Assembly (NCBI RefSeq): GCF_016919175.1
Contig: NZ_JAFFPU010000075.1
Span: 310,001-374,000, forward strand
Source of the DNA: Leptospira ainlahdjerensis
Lineage (GTDB): Bacteria > Spirochaetota > Leptospiria > Leptospirales > Leptospiraceae
Reading direction: 5' to 3'
DNA: 64,000 nt
The position numbers and the translations under genes are program-made. Positions 39,815 through 49,614 of the stretch are shown here, one piece after another. Numbering within the stretch: the stretch's first letter is position 1; each line of letters starts with the position of its first letter. The notes beneath the pieces were generated by a model. It ran no database searches. It was given only the letters and a program-made list of their open reading frames with translations, and was not told the origin of the DNA.

Positions 39815-40441
39815 ATGGAAGAATTTAGAATCAGCACTGCAATCGCAGACATTCCAGTAGGTCTTTCTGCGGCTTACGGATTTTGGAATTTAATCGGATC
39901 GGTAAAATGGAGGTTAGTTCAACTCGGTTTTTTTACGATCTCACTCACCGCATTTTTATACGGCATGATTCCTTTTTTCCCTTCCTTCACGGAGGGTATT
40001 CATTCCGTGTTAAAACACGTCGCTCAGGAAATTGCGTTTCCACTTTTGTGCTTACCGTTCTTTTCGATTTCCACAGGGATTCAAATCGATAACAAGAGAA
40101 GCACGATACTATTATTTGCGCTCGCATCGTTTTCGATTTTATCTCATATTTTTGGCTTTAGCGGTATTTATAAACTCATCGTAGGAATCGCGGCGTCCTT
40201 ACTTTGGATCGTTTCTTCGATGAGTATTTTAAAACGAAAACATCTGGAAAAGAATCTAAAAAAATCGGCGTTATTGATTTTAACCGGAGCCCTTCTTTTT
40301 ATCTTAAACGGGATTTGGGTCGGAAAGACGGGAAGTATTTTTGGAATTCCTAGGTTCGATCTTTTTCTTTACGTTTCTGCAATCGGAATCTTTTTTATCG
40401 CACTCGGAGTAAAATTCGTTTCAAAGGAACAGCAATCATGA
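39815..40441 (+). CDS. Hypothetical multi-pass membrane protein
   Basis: A 208-residue protein with about six or seven hydrophobic helices (RLVQLGFFTISLTAFLYGMIPFF, EIAFPLLCLPFFSIS, ILLFALASFSILSHIFGF, LIVGIAASLLWIVSS, ALLILTGALLFILNGIW, LFLYVSAIGIFFIALGVKF). I do not recognise a family. Its stop overlaps the next ATG by four bases (ATGA), so it forms a coupled pair with the 40438 gene. Confidence 0.7.
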   Translation: MEEFRISTAIADIPVGLSAAYGFWNLIGSVKWRLVQLGFFTISLTAFLYGMIPFFPSFTEGIHSVLKHVAQEIAFPLLCLPFFSISTGIQIDNKRSTILLFALASFSILSHIFGFSGIYKLIVGIAASLLWIVSSMSILKRKHLEKNLKKSALLILTGALLFILNGIWVGKTGSIFGIPRFDLFLYVSAIGIFFIALGVKFVSKEQQS

Positions 40442-40893
40442 TTTTTTTTTACCAGACACTTCTTCTTTTTCTGATTTTTACAATTCTATCATTTCTTACT
40501 TCGTCCTTGAAAAATCAAAATTACTCTCCATCAAAGCGGAGCCTTTTGATTCTCATACTCCTCTCCATTTCAATCGGAAGCGTTTATACCTATTCGATTG
40601 CGATACCGAAAGCCGTGAAAGGAAACGATTTTTTTTCGCTTGATATGTTCAGCGTTTTTGCCGCTGTAATATTCATTTTTTCTCAAGTTCGCTCTTTCTT
40701 TCTTTTGTTAGAAGGGGATCAGAATTTTTTTGTTTGGCTCGTTCCTTTCTGTGTTTATCTTCTTATGATCGGATTCTATCAATGGATTTTTCTCGGAGAA
40801 CTCTATCCGTTGTTCCTGGATTCTTTGCGAGGACTCATTTTATTCTTTCTCGGATATAAGGTAAACAAGGAATCGTCCCGTAGAATGGGTTAA
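40438..40893 (+). CDS. Hypothetical small membrane protein
   Basis: A 151-residue protein with about four or five hydrophobic segments (FFYQTLLLFLIFTILSFL, LLILILLSISIGSVYTYSIA, MFSVFAAVIFIFSQVRSFFLLL, LVPFCVYLLMIGFYQWIFLG, LILFFLGYK). Translation is coupled to the preceding gene by an ATGA overlap. No family is recognised. Confidence 0.65.
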   Translation: MIFFYQTLLLFLIFTILSFLTSSLKNQNYSPSKRSLLILILLSISIGSVYTYSIAIPKAVKGNDFFSLDMFSVFAAVIFIFSQVRSFFLLLEGDQNFFVWLVPFCVYLLMIGFYQWIFLGELYPLFLDSLRGLILFFLGYKVNKESSRRMG

Positions 40894-41045
40894 ACCGTCT
40901 TTGAGAAAGAAAAGACGATTCGATTGGGTATAACTTTAACAGCTTGTTTCTACTCGGTAATTTTTTTTAACGAAAGCGCAAAAATATTCTCTCTAAAAGC
41001 AAGAATCGGGTTTTAGAAACACGCTCAGTGCAATATGATTTTCGA

Positions 41046-41795
41046 ATGAAAAATCTTTCGCAGGTTTCCGCATCCGCTCCCGCTATTTCGATCCATTCTA
41101 AGATCGAAAAAATAGATTGGCCTTATGTGACGAAAGAGCTGAATGAAAAAGGATTTGCACTCGTTCCGAAGTTTCTTTCCGTTTCCGAATCCAAAAGTTG
41201 CATTCAACTCTATGATCAAAATTCGTTGTATCGAAAAACGGTCGTGATGGAAAGATTTAGATTTGGGCTGGGGGAATATAAGTATTTTGCTTATCCATTG
41301 CCCGGTTTTATACAAATCCTAAGAGAAAATATTTATCCATATTTAGCCCCGATCGCAAACTCCTGGATGAACGTACTGAGTATCGAAAAGAAGTTTCCAG
41401 ATCAGTTTTTAGAACTCAAAAAAATCTGTCACGATAACGAACAGACAAAACCGACCTCGCTGATTCTAAAATACGGAACTGGCGGATTCAATTCTTTGCA
41501 TCAAGATCTTTATGGAGAAATTTTCTTTCCGATACAAGCCGCAATTTTTTTAAACCGACCGAATCGAGACTACTACGGCGGGGAATTTGTGATAACTCAA
41601 TCGATTCCGAGAACTCAGCCCAAAGCGATCGTTTTAAATCCGGAACAAGGAGACATGATTTTTTTCGCGACGAATTTCAGACCGATCCAAGGAACCAAAG
41701 GTTACTACCGCGCACAGATGAAACACGGGGTTAGCGAAATCCATTCCGGAGAACGTCATACGCTGGGAATTATTTTTCACGATGCAACGACTTGA
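41046..41795 (+). CDS. 2OG-Fe(II) oxygenase superfamily protein
   Basis: A 249-residue protein of the 2-oxoglutarate/iron(II)-dependent dioxygenase fold. The iron facial triad is HQD (in NSLHQDLYGE) plus the later His in MKHGVSEIHSGERHTLG, and the Arg of GERHTLG probably binds 2-oxoglutarate. FPIQAAIFLNRPNRDYYGGEFVI and MIFFATNFRP are typical core strands. The ATG at 41046 is preferred over a GTG at 41028. It is followed 4 bp later by an Ada-like metal-binding domain gene, suggesting an alkylation-repair or related nucleic-acid role; the substrate is unproven. Confidence 0.85.
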   Translation: MKNLSQVSASAPAISIHSKIEKIDWPYVTKELNEKGFALVPKFLSVSESKSCIQLYDQNSLYRKTVVMERFRFGLGEYKYFAYPLPGFIQILRENIYPYLAPIANSWMNVLSIEKKFPDQFLELKKICHDNEQTKPTSLILKYGTGGFNSLHQDLYGEIFFPIQAAIFLNRPNRDYYGGEFVITQSIPRTQPKAIVLNPEQGDMIFFATNFRPIQGTKGYYRAQMKHGVSEIHSGERHTLGIIFHDATT

Positions 41796-41799
41796 TAAA

Positions 41800-42057
41800 A
41801 TGATTCTCCATATCGAAATCGATGACAAGAGTTTAAGAAAACGTATCAGAGACCGAAGTTTTTTATTCGGGGGTAATCTTAGATTGAAAATTTACGGAAA
41901 ATTAAATTGTAGCTCCGGAAAAAGAATAAAAAAAGAGAATCGAGTTTTTTTCCAATCGCACCAGGATGCAATGCAAAACGGATTTAGACCCTGCGGGCAT
42001 TGTATGAAAGAAGAATATCGAATCTGGAAGATTCAATCTTTTCAAAATGGTGCCTAA
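41800..42057 (+). CDS. Stand-alone Ada-like metal-binding domain protein
   Basis: An 85-residue protein starting MILHIEI. It contains the block LKIYGKLNCSSGKRIKKENR followed by VFFQSHQDAMQNGFRPCGHCM, which matches the N-terminal zinc domain of Ada. Only three of the usual four cysteines remain (Cys in NCSSGK, and both of PCGHC), as in other stand-alone members, so methyl transfer is doubtful. It follows the 2OG-Fe oxygenase gene by 4 bp. An ATG at 41782 inside the oxygenase is less likely because the family starts with MI-H. Confidence 0.8.
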   Translation: MILHIEIDDKSLRKRIRDRSFLFGGNLRLKIYGKLNCSSGKRIKKENRVFFQSHQDAMQNGFRPCGHCMKEEYRIWKIQSFQNGA

Positions 42058-42252
42058 CGTAAAAAATTGGAACGATCCCGCATTCTAATGAACCTCCTTG
42101 ATCGGTAAAATGAGGAGAAAAAAATAACGAACCCGATTCAAGAATCGATACAGAATTTACCTCGTATATTCCATTATAGAAACATAAAATAATAGGGCCA
42201 TTGATACGATATCACGTGACCCAAAGTGAATTTTTATTCGCAAATCTCTTGG

Positions 42253-42675
42253 CTATTTTTTCAAAACTTGGGCATTTGCCAAATCCTGCAAAAGTCTCCA
42301 ACCGGATTCGGTTTTGATCCATTGTTGATTGACTACAAAACTCATCTCGCTCGATTTCATAATCAAAGTAGCATAAGCAAGATTCCCTTCGTTTTTTAGA
42401 GACGTCACACTGAGCGTTCTCGATTTTCCGCCTATTTTTCCCTCTTTCAATGCGCCAAGGTAGCCTTCGCGATTCATTTCCCATGGCTGACTCGCGTTTC
42501 CCACAAAAGCGTATAGTCGAAAGTCTTTGTGCAGGACATTCTCCAATTTATTTACGTTTCTCTCGTCGCCCGCTTTTACAAACTCTTGAATCAACGTCCT
42601 CAAAGACGCTTCCTCGTTATTCGAAAAAAGCGCAGTCGTCATAAAAAAGGTGGCCAAAAAATTTATAAGCTTCAT
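42253..42675 (-). CDS. Exported SnoaL/NTF2-like (DUF4440-type) protein
   Basis: A 140-residue protein with a signal-like start (MKLINFLATFFMTTALFS) and an NTF2-like domain (LRTLIQEFVKAGDERNVNKLENVLHKDFRLYAF; FVVNQQWIKTESGWRLLQDLAN). Such domains bind small ligands or catalyse simple reactions, and here the role is unknown. GAGGAG precedes the ATG. Its promoter holds two MarR-type operators, and MarR/RidA genes lie directly upstream on the same strand. Confidence 0.8.
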   Translation of the reverse strand: MKLINFLATFFMTTALFSNNEEASLRTLIQEFVKAGDERNVNKLENVLHKDFRLYAFVGNASQPWEMNREGYLGALKEGKIGGKSRTLSVTSLKNEGNLAYATLIMKSSEMSFVVNQQWIKTESGWRLLQDLANAQVLKK

Positions 42676-42701
42676 ATAATCTCCTCAGAATTTAATCCGA
42701 C

Positions 42702-42731
42702 CCCAATAGGTTGCTATAGCAACCTATTGGG
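42702..42731. promoter_or_regulatory. Perfect 30-bp palindrome, putative MarR operator
   Basis: The centre is GTTGCTATAGCAAC, extending symmetrically to CCCAATAG and CTATTGGG. It is 27 bp upstream of the NTF2-like ATG and shares the GTTnCyAwrGCAAC form with 42753-42772 and 43755-43772. Confidence 0.7.
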
Positions 42732-42752
42732 CTAAGCTAAGGTTTAAATCAT

Positions 42753-42772
42753 ATAGTTTCCATAGCAACTAT
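42753..42772. promoter_or_regulatory. MarR-type operator, second site
   Basis: ATAGTTTCCATAGCAACTAT is an imperfect inverted repeat between the RidA stop and the NTF2-like gene. It is followed by TTTTTT, as is the site in the MarR promoter. Confidence 0.6.
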
Positions 42773-42783
42773 TTTTTAAAAAA

Positions 42784-43287
42784 TTAAGGAGCTGATGCAG
42801 TGACCTGAATCTCGATCATAAGTTCTTTTCTCGCAAGTCTTTCCACACCGATTACGGTCGAGGCCGGCTTATGTCCCGAGCTAAAATTCTCTCCCGCAAT
42901 TTTTGAATAGGTTTTGAGTTTCTCGGAATCGATTCCTACTATAAACACTTCCAGACGAAGAACATCGTTCAAGGTTGCATTTTCCGATCTCAGCAGGAGT
43001 TTAAGATTTTCAAAAATTTGAATCGTCTGCATTTCGAAATCGTCGGGCTCGCGGAGACGCCGATTCTTGTCCCAAGCAACGATCCCAGAAAGATAAATGG
43101 TTCTGGGAGAATAAGCGACAATTCCCTGAGAAAACCCGTATTCCGAAGTACTATAAACTTCGGATGAACGAATGACTCGGTTGGGCTTATTCATAAGAAA
43201 ACCACAACTTAAAATGTAAGGGCAAAAAGATATCGTCCAATAAAGAAATCTTTTCCTGAATAACTTTTTAATATTTATCAAAAGCAT
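42784..43287 (-). CDS. RidA-family protein with lipoprotein-type signal
   Basis: A 167-residue protein with a RidA/YjgF fold (about 38-165, from VIRSSEVYSTSEYGFSQGIV to MIEIQVTAS). Unusually, a lysine-rich N-terminus and hydrophobic stretch end in ILSC (Cys28), which reads as a lipobox. The ATG at 43287 has AGAAGGA four bases upstream, supporting the long form; a start at 43194 would remove the signal. The catalytic Arg of canonical RidA (PARS) is replaced (PAST), so enamine deaminase activity is unlikely. It is 9 bp downstream of MarR. Confidence 0.75.
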   Translation of the reverse strand: MLLINIKKLFRKRFLYWTISFCPYILSCGFLMNKPNRVIRSSEVYSTSEYGFSQGIVAYSPRTIYLSGIVAWDKNRRLREPDDFEMQTIQIFENLKLLLRSENATLNDVLRLEVFIVGIDSEKLKTYSKIAGENFSSGHKPASTVIGVERLARKELMIEIQVTASAP

Positions 43288-43296
43288 AAAATCCTT

Positions 43297-43734
43297 CTAT
43301 AAATTCGCAAGTAGGTTCGTCTCCAAGATACCGAGGATTCTTTCGAATTCCTTAAAGTCTTTCGAACTTAAACCCGCGTATATTTTAGTTCGTTCTTCTC
43401 CGACGATCTTGGTCATTTTTTCGTGAGTCAAATTCCCTTTCTTCGTAAGATGAAGACGTAAGATCCGATGGTCCGATGAATCGTTTACCCTTCTTATCCA
43501 TCCCTTTTGTTCCATCTTCTCTACCATTCGAGAAATGTTCGGTTTATCTCCGAAAAGATCGTCGGTCAAATCACCCTGCGTCAAACCTTCACTGTGTGCG
43601 ATCTTATTTAATAAAAACCATTGTTCCTGACTGATATCTATCTCGTGTTTTTGACAAAATCTTTGAAAGTGCAACCGAAACAAACGATTGGATCGAACGA
43701 TTAAAAATCCATAGGCGTCTTTTACTAAAACCAT
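43297..43734 (-). CDS. MarR-family transcriptional regulator
   Basis: A 145-residue winged-helix regulator. ISQEQWFLLNKIAHSEGLTQGDLTDDLFGDKPNISRMVEKMEQKGWIRRVNDSSDHRILRLHLTKKG is the MarR DNA-binding core, with the DxR wing. The helices flanking it form the dimer interface. The start at 43734 is preferred over 43791 because a likely operator (43755-43772) lies inside the longer version. It is first in an operon with the RidA lipoprotein and probably represses itself and the NTF2-like gene. Confidence 0.85.
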   Translation of the reverse strand: MVLVKDAYGFLIVRSNRLFRLHFQRFCQKHEIDISQEQWFLLNKIAHSEGLTQGDLTDDLFGDKPNISRMVEKMEQKGWIRRVNDSSDHRILRLHLTKKGNLTHEKMTKIVGEERTKIYAGLSSKDFKEFERILGILETNLLANL

Positions 43735-43754
43735 TCCGCAAAAATAGCGTTCAT

Positions 43755-43772
43755 TAGTTACTAAGGCAACTA
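43755..43772. promoter_or_regulatory. MarR-type operator, autoregulatory site
   Basis: TAGTTACTAAGGCAACTA lies 21 bp upstream of the preferred MarR ATG and is followed by TTTTTT. It matches the GTTnCyAwrGCAAC pattern found twice before the NTF2-like gene. Confidence 0.6.
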
Positions 43773-43874
43773 TTTTTTGGATTGAAGACATACTCTATTT
43801 TATAGATCATCAATTTCCGTATTAGCTCGGAAATTCTTTTCAGATATAAGATTTATCAGAATTCCAACGATCGT

Positions 43875-44801
43875 TTAGCCGCTTTTTAGAACCAACGTGG
43901 CGCTCTCTTTCGAAACTCCGATCGTCGCGATCATCCCCGAATTGAATTTCAAATAATCAGATTCGATCCCGTCGCTAAAGATCACTCCTCCAGCCGGCAT
44001 CAAAGACTCGACCGTCAACGGAAACTTGTTAGTAAGAACCCCTGCGGTGATTCCGATTTGTGTTCGAACACTCTGGAATGGCTCTCTGACGGCGAATAAG
44101 AGCTGGTCCTCTTTGAGCGCAGGACGTTTGAGCTTTAAATCCTTTTCAAAAAGCCCCGCAACTCCATAAGACATATTGAATATAGAACTAAGCCACCCCG
44201 TACTTCCCGCCGGAGTAGAAACGATGATTCCGCTGGAAGACTGCTCTTCGGAGTTTTGATCGTAAGATATTTTATAACGAGCGGAAGTATGAGAGGAAGG
44301 TCCGATAAAAAGATCGTTGAACGCGAGCAATCTTTGTCCATCATTCAGCTTCGCTTCCGCAAAACGAACCGTTTTGGAAGAATAACGACCGCTGATCACG
44401 TTCTCCACGCCGGAAATAAAATCATGCGGGTCGAAAGGAAGCAACACCCCGTCGTATCTCTCTGCGTCCGGATTGACCGCAACAATCGGAACCCCTTTCG
44501 AATATTTGGCGGTATTTGCAACGAGCCCGTCTTGTCCGATAGTGACGATCAGATGTTTTTCCGAGAAAAGGAACGAGGGTAGAAAAATTCTTTCTACGAT
44601 TTTATACTTTATGGTTTTCGAAATTTTTTTTTGAATCGTATCCAGAGACTCGTGAAAGATTTCGTGCTCTATTTCGTATTCTGCAAACTTCCCGCCTAAT
44701 CTTTCTATATAAAACTTCGCTTGCTGTTTTGTATTGTATCTTTCAACAAGAGCCTCAAGGCGGGTTTTATTCTTTACAATGATCGCATACTCGACGCTCA
44801 T
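43875..44801 (-). CDS. Divergent NAD kinase family protein
   Basis: A 308-residue protein of the ATP-NAD kinase/diacylglycerol kinase fold. The catalytic GGDG motif appears as GQDGLVANTAKY (Asp retained), NE becomes FNDLFIG, and the nucleotide loop is STPAGSTGWLSS (usually STPTGSTAY). The C-terminal beta domain follows (GITAGVLTNKFPLTVESL, GGVIFSDGIESDYL). It differs enough from housekeeping NadK that a specialised role is likely. Its ATG overlaps the stop of the SPFH gene by four bases, so the two are translated together. Confidence 0.8.
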   Translation of the reverse strand: MSVEYAIIVKNKTRLEALVERYNTKQQAKFYIERLGGKFAEYEIEHEIFHESLDTIQKKISKTIKYKIVERIFLPSFLFSEKHLIVTIGQDGLVANTAKYSKGVPIVAVNPDAERYDGVLLPFDPHDFISGVENVISGRYSSKTVRFAEAKLNDGQRLLAFNDLFIGPSSHTSARYKISYDQNSEEQSSSGIIVSTPAGSTGWLSSIFNMSYGVAGLFEKDLKLKRPALKEDQLLFAVREPFQSVRTQIGITAGVLTNKFPLTVESLMPAGGVIFSDGIESDYLKFNSGMIATIGVSKESATLVLKSG

Positions 44802-45820
44802 TTTTTAGAATCTTTTTTCTCCTGAAGAAGATTTTCTAAAAGATCCGGGCTTATATTGAGGTTCCCTATTTTTTCCGCGTTTTCGGCGAGTTGTCTAAAA
44901 GCGAGTGCAATGTTAAACCGCGGATCCGGATTGTTATTCAAAGCGACTAACGTTCTCCAGTCCATATCTCGAAAAGGTTTCAAAGTTGTTTCGGTAACAA
45001 AGCCCTGAGCCTCTGCCTCCTTTCTCTGATTCGCCGTTTTTGTATCGATGAACTTTTTTCTCTGTTCCTCGACTGCGATATCGGCTTGGACCTGCATTTC
45101 TCGGAGTTTCCTTTTGTTATCGGCTTCCATGATCTTCGCTTCCATCTGCTTTTCGGAGATTTGTTTTTTCTTTTCCTCCACGGCGATTTCCGTATTCAAC
45201 TCGCTTTCCTTAATCTTACGTTCCTGTTCCACCGCAAAATTTCTTCTTTCGTAAATCGCTTGATCCGCTTCTTGTTGAAGTTTTTCTCTTGTTTCCGTTT
45301 CAAGGGCGCGTTCCATTTCAGGATTTGGACGGATCGCGAGAATATTAACGTTTAGAATTTCGATTCCTAGAGTGGAAATGGCAGGTGAAGATTGAAGTCC
45401 TTGAAGAATTTGTGTTTCGATCGTCTTTGCCGAACGAATCGAGTCTTTTAAGCCGATTCCGTGAATGTAAGAAGAAGTCGAAGTCTGCGCATAGTTGATG
45501 ATTCTTTGATTGAGTTTTTCGATTTCATTCTTCTTATAAGTGCCTTTTGAATCGACAGTAAAATCCAAAAGTTCGGATAGCGCCTTGGGATTAGAAATCT
45601 TATAAGTGATTTGTCCTTGAATCGAAACGGTTTGATAGTCATTCGTCGACTCGTTGAATATAAACGGTAAATCGTTACTCCCCAATGGAATCGCTGAAAT
45701 CGAACTCGTGGGCGCAAAGTAAAAAAAGGAAAGTCCTCTTCCTTCTTTCGAAACCCTACCGTTCTTATAAAGAATCACATGAGTCATCGAATCGAATTGT
45801 ATATAGTTCATTCCAAACAT
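44798..45820 (-). CDS. SPFH/Band 7 domain protein
   Basis: A 340-residue SPFH (stomatin/prohibitin/flotillin) protein. The Band 7 domain covers about 25-180 (QTVSIQGQITYKISNPKAL, LNQRIINYAQTSTSSYIHGI, LGIEILNVNILAIRPNPEMERALE). A long charged coiled coil follows (~180-275, REKLQQEADQAIYERRN to EEQRKKFIDTKTANQRKEAEA). There is no N-terminal membrane helix, so attachment would be peripheral. The family builds oligomeric membrane scaffolds. It is coupled to the NAD-kinase-like gene. Confidence 0.85.
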   Translation of the reverse strand: MFGMNYIQFDSMTHVILYKNGRVSKEGRGLSFFYFAPTSSISAIPLGSNDLPFIFNESTNDYQTVSIQGQITYKISNPKALSELLDFTVDSKGTYKKNEIEKLNQRIINYAQTSTSSYIHGIGLKDSIRSAKTIETQILQGLQSSPAISTLGIEILNVNILAIRPNPEMERALETETREKLQQEADQAIYERRNFAVEQERKIKESELNTEIAVEEKKKQISEKQMEAKIMEADNKRKLREMQVQADIAVEEQRKKFIDTKTANQRKEAEAQGFVTETTLKPFRDMDWRTLVALNNNPDPRFNIALAFRQLAENAEKIGNLNISPDLLENLLQEKKDSKK

Positions 45821-46077
45821 AGTTCTTGCGAGCTCCCTTCCGGATAATGACCTTCGTTTCTTTCGAAAACAGGGCAGGTCTTTGCATCATTCATAAGGCG
45901 AAATAGTTATCAAATCATTTTATAGGAATCAAACGGTGGAATTTCGGAATTTCATATCAAATTTCTTCCATAGATAAAGAAATTTTCGAGTAGCTCTTTT
46001 TTTTTGAATAATTTATTGACTTTTTTAAAATTCTAAACAAACTAACCCACTCTTTTATCTTTAAGGAGAAAACGAAA

Positions 46078-46440
46078 ATGTTTCGAATCGTTTCAAGGCT
46101 TTTCATCGTTGCTTTCGTGTTCGGTTTTATCTCTACTGCGAGCGCGCAGATCGGTCAAATCAACCCATCCTCTATCAGCGGCAAATATAAGGTAGCCGGA
46201 ACCAACCCTGACGGCTCCTCTTACGGGGGATCGGTGACGATCACCCAATCCAATGGAGAATATCTTTTCACTTGGACCGTCGCTGGACAAACATTTACGG
46301 GAACAGGCTCTTTAGACGGAAGCACTCTTACCGTAGATTGGGGACAAACCGACCCGGTCATCTACGAAGTGAAGAATGGCGGACGCCTCTTGGAAGGAAC
46401 GTGGGCAGCGGGAAGCGCCACGGAAACTTTAAGAAAATAA
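46078..46440 (+). CDS. Small secreted beta-rich protein
   Basis: A 120-residue protein with a clear signal peptide (FRIVSRLFIVAFVFGFISTASA) and a ~95-residue beta-rich mature part (ISGKYKVAGTNPDGSSYGGS, VTITQSNGEYLFTWTVAGQ, GTGSLDGSTLTVDWG). It is lipocalin- or fibronectin-like in pattern. AAGGAG lies nine bases before the ATG. A TTGACT -35-like box is at 46016-46021, and a hairpin terminator follows. Function unknown, but high expression is plausible from the strong ribosome site. Confidence 0.75.
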   Translation: MFRIVSRLFIVAFVFGFISTASAQIGQINPSSISGKYKVAGTNPDGSSYGGSVTITQSNGEYLFTWTVAGQTFTGTGSLDGSTLTVDWGQTDPVIYEVKNGGRLLEGTWAAGSATETLRK

Positions 46441-46459
46441 TAATATACGAATATACTAA

Positions 46460-46500
46460 GTTACAGAGAAAGTTGATTCCGTTTTCATTTTCTCTGTAAC
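46460..46500 (+). terminator. Terminator hairpin after secreted-protein gene
   Basis: A perfect 12-bp stem (GTTACAGAGAAA / TTTCTCTGTAAC) with a 17-base loop starts 20 bp past the stop. T-rich DNA follows only after a few bases. Confidence 0.55.
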
Positions 46501-46786
46501 CGCATTTGCCGGCTTTTCGTTCTTGATTCTTCTTTTAAAAAACCGCTCTACTCCTGCGACTTTTCTTGGAGCATTCAAACCCGAAAAAGAACAAATTTTC
46601 GATTTGATCAAGGTTTGAATTAAATATTTACTTTCGAAAAAAGAAACACATTCAATCGAAAAGGTGAAAATCGCGGCTTCGACAAAAGAAAAAGTTTCAA
46701 ATCGAGATCATTTTATATAAAACCATTTCCATTTCTTTCCAAGAAATCGTTTGATTTTCTGGTTTTCTCTTTCATTCTGCGTTCCC

Positions 46787-47242
46787 ATGGGAAAAGAAAT
46801 CAGACCGAAAGATCCGAATTATCAGGATCGTGTTAGAAATATATTCCAAAAGGCAAACTTTATCCGACTTCTGGAAATCCAAGTCGAATCGATTACGTTA
46901 GGCGAACTACGAACCTTTGTGGACATTCAAGACAAACACCTGCAACAGAACGGATACGTTCACGCCGGTGTTATCTCCACTCTTGCGGATCATTCTGCCG
47001 GAGGCGCCGCAGGGACTTTGATCGGAGAAAAACAGGTAGTTTTGACGTTGGAATTTAAGATCAATCTTTTACGACCCGGCATCGGAAATCGTCTTCGTTG
47101 TGAATCGAAAGTTTTTTATCACGGAGCAACGGTGATCGTCGTCAATTCGGACGTCTTCGCGCTCCATAAAAACCGCGAAAAACACGTAGCAAAGGCAACG
47201 GTTACACTGGCAGTGGTGGGAAGCCAGTACAGCGGGGATTGA
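46787..47242 (+). CDS. PaaI-type hotdog thioesterase
   Basis: A 151-residue hotdog-fold protein. The helix NGYVHAGVISTLADHSAGGAAGTL carries the conserved residues of PaaI-like acyl-CoA thioesterases, and strands VVLTLEFKINLLRPG and HVAKATVTLAVV complete the fold. It probably hydrolyses aromatic or medium acyl-CoAs. The ATG at 46787 is chosen as the preceding hydrophobic residues (from 46751) are not family-like. It is convergent with the 47246 gene, leaving a 3-bp gap. Confidence 0.85.
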   Translation: MGKEIRPKDPNYQDRVRNIFQKANFIRLLEIQVESITLGELRTFVDIQDKHLQQNGYVHAGVISTLADHSAGGAAGTLIGEKQVVLTLEFKINLLRPGIGNRLRCESKVFYHGATVIVVNSDVFALHKNREKHVAKATVTLAVVGSQYSGD

Positions 47243-47245
47243 TTC

Positions 47246-47737
47246 TTATCCTTTCGGATCACAACGGGATAGATTTATTTTTTCCCAATGCCACCACCTC
47301 CAATCGGAAGAAATCGGGTCCGCGGTCAAATCTTCGGTAACGTCGACGGTCGAAGGTTTATTCTTGATCGGATCGAAATACCATTGAAATCGATGGCCGG
47401 GTTTCACTTGGGACAACTTAGGACATTCTCCGATCCGATTCGTTCCCAATGAGGCGTAACGTTTAGAATTTGAATCTTTCATTTCCAATCGGTTAGAATA
47501 AGAACAAATCCCGTTCGAAAGTAAATAACGAAAATTGAATACGGTTCGTTCCTTTTCAAGACAAACGCTTTCCAACACGACGGAATCCGAATATCCAATT
47601 TCAACGGAACAGCAGTGGGGATTTTCGTTTTTAATCTTAGAATTTTTTTCGGAAGGGCGAGATTGAATCACGGCGGAAATCATTTCATTGAATAACATTC
47701 CGATTAAAATCACATAAAGGAAGAATACGAATTTCAT
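47246..47737 (-). CDS. Exported hypothetical protein
   Basis: A 163-residue protein with an N-terminal hydrophobic segment (FVFFLYVILIGMLFNEMISAVI) and a cysteine-containing extracytoplasmic part (HCCSVEIGYSDSVVLESVC, NGICSYSNRLEMKDS, GHRFQWYFDP, SDWRWWHWEKINLSRC). The cysteines may form disulfides. No family is recognised. It lies ~45 bp upstream of the acyl-CoA dehydrogenase stop and is probably independent. Confidence 0.6.
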   Translation of the reverse strand: MKFVFFLYVILIGMLFNEMISAVIQSRPSEKNSKIKNENPHCCSVEIGYSDSVVLESVCLEKERTVFNFRYLLSNGICSYSNRLEMKDSNSKRYASLGTNRIGECPKLSQVKPGHRFQWYFDPIKNKPSTVDVTEDLTADPISSDWRWWHWEKINLSRCDPKG

Positions 47738-47781
47738 TTTTTTAGGAACACCCGCCGAATCGAATTCGACGGGGTTTCTTG

Positions 47782-49542
<1,761 letters not shown>

Positions 49543-49614
49543 GGGGATTCTTACCTCTCAAGTATGCCAAACAGTTAAAACTATTGAGGAGAGATGTCAA
49601 GCGTACAAACGGGA

